Source: Bacteriovoracaceae bacterium
Lineage (GTDB): Bacteria; Bdellovibrionota; Bacteriovoracia; Bacteriovoracales; Bacteriovoracaceae
Length of the DNA stretch: 47,975 bases
Assembly: GCA_023146355.1 (NCBI GenBank)
Contig: JAGLCH010000223.1
Location: 1 to 47,975, forward strand
Direction: 5' to 3'
Below are positions 41,259-47,975 of this stretch, one piece after another. Within the stretch, counting starts at the first letter, position 1, and the number at the start of each line of letters is the position of its first letter. Below the pieces are notes generated by a model, which was not told where the DNA came from, searched no databases, and worked only from the letters and a program-made list of their open reading frames with translations. Made by a program: the position numbers and the translations under genes.

Positions 41259-42216
41259 GAAAGTCCTCTTTGAAGATATTTGTTACTGGAACAGTACCAG
41301 GGTCTAAATCAAACTCACTATCTTCTTCTTTGATAAATATATGCTCAACTATCACCGGATGGAATAGAGCTAGAAGTGGATTAAAGATCCTCTTATTAAC
41401 CGACTGCTTAAGTGTAATGTTGTGGTACAAGGTAAAATTATCAAGCACAACTGTTAGCTTTTTGTATGGTGCGAGAAAACTATATAAAGATTTGGTTAAT
41501 GCTCCTGCTAGATAAAGTATACACTCTTTATCCAGCATCTCTTCTAGTTGTGATTTGAGTTCATTATCCATGAAGGGAATCATTGTACTCTTATATTGGA
41601 GCGTGTTATTCGGACCAAGAAGGATTGATTTTACTGATTCTGTTTTGTGCTCTGAAATTGCGCTATGCCGTTTAGGGTCGCACGTGGGAAACTTCAGGGG
41701 TTCGAGTAGGTCTTCTGCTTTTTGTCGCTGCTCTTTTCTGCTCGAAATAAGAAGTGAAAAGTAGAATGCGTCAGATACTTCCGGAGATGCCACAAACTGA
41801 CGGTCAATAGATCCATCTATCATCAAAGTTAGATCATTGAAGCTCTCACTAATTGTTTTTTTTATTTTTTGAATCTCATGCTTCTCATTTGGGCCCTCCA
41901 GAATAATCTTAAAAGGAGTAATGGTCCTGCCCATAACAAATTGCTTTTTATAGGTAGGAGGAGAAAAGACTTTTATGGTTTCGTATTTTCCATTGTGATC
42001 AGTGAGATGAGTACCTGCTGTAATAAAATAGCTATCGGTAATTGTTGTGATTATAGGTTTACTATGGCCCTCGTAGTTATCGAGTTTTTCCCCATTTAGT
42101 CCAATGGAGGTAATACAGATTGGGGAAGCTTCCCGACTTAACTTGTCATAAACAAAGTTGAAGCTAGTAGTCTTCCCCGCATTTTTATCAGATCCGATAA
42201 ACGAGATTGTGTACAT
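41227..42216 (-). CDS. kamB: KamB, P-loop protein of lysine aminomutase operons
   Basis: A 329-residue protein starting with SFIGSDKNAGKTTSFNFVYDKL, a Walker A P-loop at residues about 8-17. The rest has no other motif I recognise. It is the conserved KamB partner of the MutS-like KamC in lysine-degradation clusters. The role is presumed to be recovery of the B12/PLP-inactivated aminomutase; this is an inference from conserved neighbourhood. It begins 2 bases after the kdd stop and overlaps kamC. Confidence 0.85.
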   Translation of the reverse strand: MYTISFIGSDKNAGKTTSFNFVYDKLSREASPICITSIGLNGEKLDNYEGHSKPIITTITDSYFITAGTHLTDHNGKYETIKVFSPPTYKKQFVMGRTITPFKIILEGPNEKHEIQKIKKTISESFNDLTLMIDGSIDRQFVASPEVSDAFYFSLLISSRKEQRQKAEDLLEPLKFPTCDPKRHSAISEHKTESVKSILLGPNNTLQYKSTMIPFMDNELKSQLEEMLDKECILYLAGALTKSLYSFLAPYKKLTVVLDNFTLYHNITLKQSVNKRIFNPLLALFHPVIVEHIFIKEEDSEFDLDPGTVPVTNIFKEDFHAVRVSTRQH

Positions 42217-42218
42217 CT

Positions 42219-43256
42219 TTAGCAGTACACGCGCTCGAAAAGTTCTCTTAGTTTCTTATGTTCTCTGATTACCTTTAAAGAGATCTCATCGTTGTTTGGA
42301 GCATAACCATTACCAACAATTAAAAGAGCATCAGAGCCAATTCCCTCTGCCCCAAGTGCGGCCTTTGAGAAGCTTGTTGCCATCGAGAAGAGGTAAACTG
42401 TTCCATCAACTTTCGCTGCCATGATTGAAGACATTTCAATATTGTCCACAGATGCAACGTTGATTACGAGGTCGGCCATCTCACCATTTGTAAGGTCAGA
42501 TATTGATCTTTGTACTGCAAGAGGGTCAGTCGCATCGACATCGAGAATATGGTCACAGCACTCGAGTTCTTTAAGTCTCGCTTGTCCACCTTTACCAGGT
42601 TCAATTGCAATCAGTTTTCCTGTGTTTCCAAGAATCTCTCTTGCAACAACAGAGCAAAGTGATCCTGACTTTCCACCTGCCCCAATAATCACTACAGTTT
42701 GTCCAGGTTTAACAAGCTTATAGGCCTGAGCTGGAGCTCCCGCGACGTCAAGTACAGCAAGAGCTAGAATCTGGTCCATATCTGTTGGGATCTTAGCAAC
42801 TGGTCCCGATGGGAAAAATATTGCGTGGCCCTTAATTTTTACTTGGTCACGCTCAGGGAAAATTTCAATAATTTCATCAATGTGAAGTGGTGTTAGTGAA
42901 AGAGAAACAAGCGATGCCATCTTGTCACCAACAGTGAAGCCATTTTTATTAGGGTATTCTGGGCCGATCTCTTTAACTGTTCCAAGAAGCATCCCTCCTG
43001 AACCCGTTACAGGATTTTGCTGCTTTCCACGCTCGGCAACAATTCCACAAATCATCTCACCGACTTTCTTAAGGTCGCCGCCACAGGCCTCTTTCATTTG
43101 AGTGAAAGATGCAGAGTCGATATTGAGTGTATCAACTTCAACGAGTAGCTCATTTGAGCGGATGGGTAGGGTATTATCAATTTTTTGGGCATTTTGTGGA
43201 AGCGCATTCGCTGGCTCGATGACGCGATGTGTTCCATACTGGCAGATGTGAGTCAT
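42219..43256 (-). CDS. kdd: L-erythro-3,5-diaminohexanoate dehydrogenase
   Basis: Oxidatively deaminates 3,5-diaminohexanoate to 5-amino-3-oxohexanoate, reducing NAD(P)+. The 345 residues match the family length. There is an N-terminal MDR-like part (GTHRVIEPANALPQNAQKID; VTGSGGMLLGTVKEIG) and a Rossmann domain with VVIIGAGGKSGSLCS. It lacks the zinc pattern of alcohol dehydrogenases. It is first in the kdd-kamB-kamC operon, with TAAGGAGC upstream. With KamDE and Kce it completes the middle of the lysine pathway. Confidence 0.95.
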   Translation of the reverse strand: MTHICQYGTHRVIEPANALPQNAQKIDNTLPIRSNELLVEVDTLNIDSASFTQMKEACGGDLKKVGEMICGIVAERGKQQNPVTGSGGMLLGTVKEIGPEYPNKNGFTVGDKMASLVSLSLTPLHIDEIIEIFPERDQVKIKGHAIFFPSGPVAKIPTDMDQILALAVLDVAGAPAQAYKLVKPGQTVVIIGAGGKSGSLCSVVAREILGNTGKLIAIEPGKGGQARLKELECCDHILDVDATDPLAVQRSISDLTNGEMADLVINVASVDNIEMSSIMAAKVDGTVYLFSMATSFSKAALGAEGIGSDALLIVGNGYAPNNDEISLKVIREHKKLRELFERVYC

Positions 43257-43344
43257 TAGTGCTCCTTAAATAGGGTGTTAATCTTCTTCAAAAGTACCAA
43301 ATTTCTTTCAAAGGTTCCACCCTTGCACTGTTTTATTTATCACA

Positions 43345-43352
43345 ACAATTGT
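43345..43352. promoter_or_regulatory. ACAATTGT palindrome upstream of kdd
   Basis: 8-bp palindrome 89 bases upstream of kdd and 75 bases upstream of the divergent gene. The same octamer lies about 98 bases upstream of kamD. Shared-operator idea only; the octamer also occurs by chance in coding sequence. Confidence 0.25.
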
Positions 43353-43426
43353 CACTCTCTTTTGGTGGTTTGGCCTCCCCATTTGGTATATGATGTGTTT
43401 GATACTTAAATTTGATAGGGGACTTC

Positions 43427-46372
43427 ATGGAAGTAAGTAACTACAGTTGTTATCACGATTTGATGCCTAATAGAGTCAAAAATATTCTTGTTGTTTCAAG
43501 CCCGTATGATGCTTTTATTATGGAGCAGGATGGTGGACTTCTAGAACATGTTTTCATGCAGGTGCGGGGAATTAGTTTAGTCGAACCACCACGATTTACA
43601 GTTGTTTCTTCTGGAGATGAGGCATTTGAAATACTTGGATTAAAGAAGTTTGATCTCGTTCTCTCCATGCCCCGTTACCTAGATAAAGAAAAAACGATTA
43701 TTTTTGCAAAGGCCATCAAAGAAATTCAGCTTGTTCCGGTTGTTTTGATGGTTCGAAGTGCCAAAGAGCTTAGTCACAAAGTTAAAAACTATCCTAAAGA
43801 TATCATTGATAATGTTTTTATGTGGTCAGGTAATCGAAGTGTACTTTGGTCTGTTCTTAAGTGGTGTGAAGACCGAATGAACGCTGAGCATGATACCCAG
43901 TTGGCAGATGTTAGAACAATCATCGTTATTGAGGACTCACCTTACTATTACTCATCATTGCTACCCATGCTTTATCGCTCAATTGTAAAGCAAACTCAAG
44001 CAGTAATGGACGATACTTTAAGTGATGAGCACCGCTTAGTTAAGCTTCGAGCGCGCACAAAGATTCTATTGGCGACAGATTATGAAGAGGCCGAAGTCCT
44101 ATATAAAAAATTTCGTCCCTATCTTTTGGGGATTGTCTCCGATACTCGCTTTCCTAGAGCAGGGGAAGTTGATGCTGAGGCCGGAATAAAATTTTTAAAA
44201 ATGGTTAAGAAAGATATGCCTGAACTTCCATTACTTCTCACAAGTACTGAGGGAATTAATAGAGAAAAGGCAAAAGAGATCCCTGCAAGGTTTCAGGATA
44301 AAAACTCTGCCCACCTTCACAAAGAGCTACGCAAGTTTCTTGTTAGTAATATGGGGTTTGGAGACTTTATATTCAGACTTCCATCTGGGGAAGAGGTGGT
44401 CCGTGCATCAAATTTTAAGGCGATGGAAAAAGCACTAAAGCATGTTCCAAAAGAGTGTCTTCTTTATCATAGTATGCAAAACCACTTTTCCAACTGGTTT
44501 TTTGCAAGGGCCGAAGTAGAGCTAGCATCATACTTTAGAGCAATGAATCCTCACGAATTTGATTCGCCAGAAGAGATCAGGAAGTGTTTGGTTCAAGCAT
44601 TGCGCGACCATAGAAAGCAGAGACAACGTGGTATTATCGCTGAATTTAATTCTGGAGAATTTGATTTTGATTCAGTCTTTTCCAAAATGGGAGAGGGCTC
44701 TCTGGGAGGCAAGGCCCGTGGTCTTGCCTTTATGTCTCGCTATCTGAATGAAAATATTCATCGTTTCGATGAGTATCAGAATGTAAGTGTTTCCCTTCCG
44801 AAAACTGTTGTCATTGGAGCGGAATATTTTGACGAGTATGTTGAGGAAAATGATCTCTATGATTTATCGGAGCATGCATTCACAAATAAAGAAATAGCAC
44901 TAAAATTCTCTAAAGGGAGATTGCCAGAGACACTGGCAGCAGACCTTCGTGAGTTACTTGAAGTTGCAGACTATCCACTCGCTGTACGATCTTCTTCTCT
45001 TTTGGAAGATAGTCAGGAACAGCCATTTGCTGGGCTCTACGCAACCTATATGCTTCCCAATAATGATCAAGATTTTGATGAGCGCTTCTTTCAATTGGCA
45101 CATGCTGTAAAGATGGTTTACGCATCGACCTACTTTGAAGCACCAAAGGCGTTTTCTCGCACAACAAAACATCGCACAGAAGAAGAAAAAATGGCGGTTG
45201 TTATTCAGCAGGTTGTTGGGGATGTGTATGGGGAATATTTTTATCCACTTTTATCGGGGACGGCACAATCACATAACTTCTATCCTTTAAATTTTATGAA
45301 AGCAGAAGAGGGGGTCACCCAGATTTCCATGGGGCTCGGTAAAATCGTAGTTGAGGGTGGACAGACTATTCGATTCTCTCCAAAGTTTCCTAAAAAAATC
45401 GTACAGTTTTCTTCTGCCATAGACACAGTTCAAAGTTCTCAGAAGCAATTCTACTGTCTCCGTATGACTGGTGGAACATCTACGGGCGCATGGGTCGACG
45501 AAGATGTTACTCTTATTAAACGTGATGTTTCTGATGCTAAGAATGAAACACCATTTTATCTCATCGCAAGTACTTACGAGGCCAATAACGCCCGTGTGCG
45601 TGATTCATTTGATGGTAAAGGTATACCCATTTTAACCTTTGCTAGTATCTTAAAATATGGAGAGTTTCCCTTGGCCCAGGTTATTGAAACTATGCTTGAT
45701 ATTGGTAAGCGTGGTTTTGGTTGTGATATTGAAATTGAGTTTGCAGTTAACCTCAATCAGAACTACTTGGAAAGTGGCGGAAAGAAATGGGAGTTTGTGC
45801 TTCTCCAAGCAAGACCAATGATTACAGCAGATGATGGGCTCGATGTTAGCATTAGTAATAATGAAATTGAAAAATCTATGTGTTACTCCACCAACGCTCT
45901 TGGCCGCGGTGTGAGTAAAGATATCACTGATATAATCTATCTCGACCCCGAGCACTTTAACTCTATTAATTCGATGAATATCATCCCTGAGATTTCCAAG
46001 CTAAATGCGGAGCTTGAAAAAGAAGATCGAAAGTATCTTCTAGTTGGGCCTGGACGTTGGGGATCTTCTGATCACTGTTTAGGTGTTTCAGTGCAGTGGA
46101 ATGATATCTCAAGTGTTGGTGGGATCATTGAAGCTGCGACCAGCGATTTTAGACCCGACCCCTCGCAAGGGACACACTTTTTCCAAAATATCACATCATT
46201 GGGGATTGCTTATTTTACTGTCCATAATCGAGAAGATCAGCTGGACTGGGATTGGTTTAAAAATTGCGATGATGAGGCCGATTTTAAATTTATCAAGCAT
46301 ATTCGGCTAGAGAAACCCATAACTATTAAAGTCGATGGGAAGAAAAATGCAGGTGTTGTGATTATAAATTAG
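43427..46372 (+). CDS. PEP-synthase-like ATP-grasp domain fused to two receiver domains
   Basis: A 981-residue protein. Residues about 15-145 form a first receiver-like domain with a lost acceptor (FDLVLSMPRY). Residues 160-320 form a second with a complete-looking site (IVIEDSP; Asp239 in IVSDTRFP). From about 420 there is a PPDK/PEP-synthase N-terminal ATP-binding domain (GSLGGKARGLAFM; Arg521 in PLAVRSSSLLEDS; LLQARPM). A C-terminal part (LLVGPGRWGSSD, GIAYFTV) follows. The phosphohistidine domain and PEP-binding barrel are missing, so it is probably not a PEP synthase but a phosphotransfer or signalling protein; the substrate is unknown. I chose ATG 43427 because GGGGA lies just upstream; ATG 43412 is possible. 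Confidence 0.85.
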   Translation: MEVSNYSCYHDLMPNRVKNILVVSSPYDAFIMEQDGGLLEHVFMQVRGISLVEPPRFTVVSSGDEAFEILGLKKFDLVLSMPRYLDKEKTIIFAKAIKEIQLVPVVLMVRSAKELSHKVKNYPKDIIDNVFMWSGNRSVLWSVLKWCEDRMNAEHDTQLADVRTIIVIEDSPYYYSSLLPMLYRSIVKQTQAVMDDTLSDEHRLVKLRARTKILLATDYEEAEVLYKKFRPYLLGIVSDTRFPRAGEVDAEAGIKFLKMVKKDMPELPLLLTSTEGINREKAKEIPARFQDKNSAHLHKELRKFLVSNMGFGDFIFRLPSGEEVVRASNFKAMEKALKHVPKECLLYHSMQNHFSNWFFARAEVELASYFRAMNPHEFDSPEEIRKCLVQALRDHRKQRQRGIIAEFNSGEFDFDSVFSKMGEGSLGGKARGLAFMSRYLNENIHRFDEYQNVSVSLPKTVVIGAEYFDEYVEENDLYDLSEHAFTNKEIALKFSKGRLPETLAADLRELLEVADYPLAVRSSSLLEDSQEQPFAGLYATYMLPNNDQDFDERFFQLAHAVKMVYASTYFEAPKAFSRTTKHRTEEEKMAVVIQQVVGDVYGEYFYPLLSGTAQSHNFYPLNFMKAEEGVTQISMGLGKIVVEGGQTIRFSPKFPKKIVQFSSAIDTVQSSQKQFYCLRMTGGTSTGAWVDEDVTLIKRDVSDAKNETPFYLIASTYEANNARVRDSFDGKGIPILTFASILKYGEFPLAQVIETMLDIGKRGFGCDIEIEFAVNLNQNYLESGGKKWEFVLLQARPMITADDGLDVSISNNEIEKSMCYSTNALGRGVSKDITDIIYLDPEHFNSINSMNIIPEISKLNAELEKEDRKYLLVGPGRWGSSDHCLGVSVQWNDISSVGGIIEAATSDFRPDPSQGTHFFQNITSLGIAYFTVHNREDQLDWDWFKNCDDEADFKFIKHIRLEKPITIKVDGKKNAGVVIIN

Positions 46373-46527
46373 GCCGTAAGAAAAATCTCAAAAAGGAGCA
46401 GGTGCTATTTATTTTTGTTGGAAAAAATATTTCCCAATGGTAAAAATGAATGAGTTTTATGATTTATTATGATTCTATTACAACCCAAATACTTTATTCT
46501 TTCATTTTGTTTCAGTAAGGAGGAACT

Positions 46528-47886
46528 ATGGATACTATTAAAGAAATCATGGCAATCGTTGATCAGAGAGATCCGAATCAACCAGAATTCCGTCAAGCAG
46601 TTTTAGAAGTTGTTGAGTCGATCGCTCCTGTTATTGAAAAACATCCAGAAATGAGAGATGCAAAAATTCTTGAAAGACTTATTGAGCCAGAGAGGCTTTT
46701 ACAATTTCGTGTTCCATGGGTAGATGACCGTGGCGAAGTTTATGTAAATCGTGGATTTAGAATTGAAATGAATTCTGCAATTGGACCTTACAAAGGCGGA
46801 CTTCGTTTTCATCCTTCAGTAAATCTTTCAATTCTTAAGTTCCTAGCTTTCGAACAAGTTTTCAAAAACTCGCTCACGACTCTTCCTATCGGAGGTGGTA
46901 AAGGTGGTTCTGACTTTGATCCTAAAGGTAAGTCAGACTCTGAAGTTATGAGATTTTGTCAGTCATTTATGGGAGAGTTATTTCGTCATATTGGCCCTAA
47001 TACTGATGTTCCTGCCGGAGATATTGGTGTAGGTGGTCGTGAAATCGGTTATATGTTCGGAATGTATAAAAAAATCAAAAACGAATTTACAGGTATCCTA
47101 ACAGGTAAAGCTCTTGGTTGGGGTGGTTCACTTATCCGTCCTGAAGCGACAGGTTACGGTGCAACTTACTTCGCCCAAAATATGCTCGCAACTAAAGGCG
47201 AGTCCTTCAAAGGTAAAGCTGTCGCTATTTCTGGTTCTGGAAATGTTGCTCAGTACGCATGTGAAAAAGTAACAGAGCTTGGTGGAAAGGTTGTTACTCT
47301 TTCTGACTCTGCTGGTTATATCTACGACGAAGAAGGAATTGACGCTGAGAAGCTTGCTTTTATTATGCAACTTAAAAATGTTAAGCGTGGACGTATTTCT
47401 GAGTATGCCGAAAAGTACTCGAATGCAATATACACACAAGTGAATAAGGATCTTGATCACAATCCCCTATGGGCACACAAAGTAGAGGCAGCTCTTCCTT
47501 GTGCTACTCAAAATGAGCTTAACGGTGTAGATGCTCAAAATCTTGTTAAGTCTGGTTGTATGGCAGTATCTGAAGGTGCAAATATGCCTTCAACTCCTGA
47601 AGCTGTAAAAGTATTCCAAGAGTCTGGAGTTCTTTTTGGTCCAGGTAAAGCAGCTAACGCTGGTGGAGTTGCTGTTTCAGCTCTTGAGATGTCTCAAAAC
47701 TCTATGCGCTATAATTGGTCGCGTGAAGAGGTTGATACGAAGCTTCAGTCAATCATGAAATCAATTCACGATGACTCTATGGCAGCAGCTGAGGAGTATG
47801 GATTTGGTCAGGATTATGTTGCTGGCGCCAATATTCACGGATTTCTAAAAGTAGCTAATGCTATGCTTGATCAAGGTATTATCTAA
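46528..47886 (+). CDS. gdhA: Glutamate dehydrogenase (hexameric, probably NADP-dependent)
   Basis: Interconverts glutamate with 2-oxoglutarate and ammonia. The 452 residues match the GdhA subfamily: FRVPWVDDRGEVYVNRGFRI, GPYKGGLRFHPSVNLSILKFL, the catalytic Lys in LPIGGGKGGSDFDPKGKSD, DVPAGDIGVGGREIGYM, and the Rossmann loop VAISGSGNVAQYACEK. AAGGAGG is 7 nt before the ATG. Its nearness to lysine and arginine catabolism suggests it recycles nitrogen acceptor for the transaminase, but it is a separate transcription unit. Confidence 0.96.
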   Translation: MDTIKEIMAIVDQRDPNQPEFRQAVLEVVESIAPVIEKHPEMRDAKILERLIEPERLLQFRVPWVDDRGEVYVNRGFRIEMNSAIGPYKGGLRFHPSVNLSILKFLAFEQVFKNSLTTLPIGGGKGGSDFDPKGKSDSEVMRFCQSFMGELFRHIGPNTDVPAGDIGVGGREIGYMFGMYKKIKNEFTGILTGKALGWGGSLIRPEATGYGATYFAQNMLATKGESFKGKAVAISGSGNVAQYACEKVTELGGKVVTLSDSAGYIYDEEGIDAEKLAFIMQLKNVKRGRISEYAEKYSNAIYTQVNKDLDHNPLWAHKVEAALPCATQNELNGVDAQNLVKSGCMAVSEGANMPSTPEAVKVFQESGVLFGPGKAANAGGVAVSALEMSQNSMRYNWSREEVDTKLQSIMKSIHDDSMAAAEEYGFGQDYVAGANIHGFLKVANAMLDQGII

Positions 47887-47908
47887 TTTATCTTTTTTTG
47901 TAATACAG

Positions 47909-47932
47909 GGCCCAAAGTATATTCTTTGGGCC
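47909..47932. terminator. Hairpin after gdhA, probable terminator
   Basis: Perfect 9-bp stem GGCCCAAAG/CTTTGGGCC with a 6-base loop, 22 bases after the stop. The tail (TATCTTCAC) is only weakly T-rich, so termination efficiency is uncertain. Confidence 0.6.
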
Positions 47933-47975
47933 TATCTTCACAGTTATTTTGAAATTTATTAAGAAATTGAAAGCA

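Noticed and set aside
43427..46372. Phosphoenolpyruvate synthase
   Set aside because: Only the ATP-binding part matches; the phosphohistidine and PEP-utilising domains are missing.
1..47975. tRNA, rRNA, CRISPR array, insertion sequence or prophage
   Set aside because: I looked through all gaps and saw no cloverleaf-like gene, no regularly spaced repeats, and no transposase, integrase or phage structural gene.

Overview
The window is 48 kb of AT-rich, gene-dense bacterial chromosome. It has short intergenic gaps, clear Shine-Dalgarno sites, and no tRNA, rRNA, CRISPR array, prophage or insertion sequence that I can see. The flagellar stator protein, GSP-like envelope proteins, many degenerate signalling domains (pseudo-receivers, a degenerate HD-GYP), CmoA/CmoB and heavy amino-acid catabolism suggest a motile Gram-negative delta-like bacterium. 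My best guess, by inference only, is the Bdellovibrionota, probably a marine Bacteriovoracaceae/Halobacteriovorax-like predator. No marker gene in the window proves this.

Layout. 1-9.7 kb: the end of motB, an RluA-type pseudouridine synthase, a WYL-domain protein, a YciB-like membrane protein, a fabH plus dolichol/phytol-kinase-like pair, a degenerate HD-GYP protein with a small lipoprotein, then a thiol/folding cluster (DsbA-like isomerase, cyclophilin, SlyD-like FKBP, DksA-like zinc finger) and an RRM protein. 9.8-16.2 kb: cmoB-cmoA, a response regulator whose acceptor Asp is Glu, and a cysteine desulfurase-thiI pair followed by an outer-membrane-like protein. 16.3-23.9 kb: pgi, a CPA2 antiporter, a YciO-like protein, lepB, a PIG-L deacetylase with nagB, and a YgjV-like protein. 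24-27.2 kb: an arginine deiminase-type operon (OTC, an unrecognised protein, ADI) with no carbamate kinase. 27.3-30.6 kb: one 1088-residue ORF fusing a protoporphyrinogen-oxidase/amine-oxidase-like half to a complete GH13 glycogen branching enzyme. 30.8-32.6 kb: a small protein and a pseudo-receiver/TPR protein.

32.6-43.3 kb holds the lysine 3,5-diaminohexanoate pathway in two minus-strand operons: kamD-kamE-class III transaminase-kce, and kdd-kamB-kamC. Between them lie three plus-strand exported proteins that share a previously unnamed repeat of about 65 residues, plus a small membrane protein. The window ends with a PEP-synthase-like ATP-grasp protein fused to two receiver domains, and glutamate dehydrogenase.

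How the genes fit together. KamDE, Kdd, Kce and the transaminase would turn beta-lysine plus acetyl-CoA into acetoacetate and an acyl-CoA, moving nitrogen to glutamate. GdhA could regenerate 2-oxoglutarate, and the arginine deiminase cluster feeds a second basic amino acid into catabolism. This fits an organism living on protein. Lysine 2,3-aminomutase (kamA), Kal, carbamate kinase and NagA are not in the window. The most unusual items are the oxidoreductase-branching enzyme fusion, the repeat-module family of exported proteins, the lysine pathway variant with a transaminase, and the unrecognised protein inside the arginine deiminase operon.
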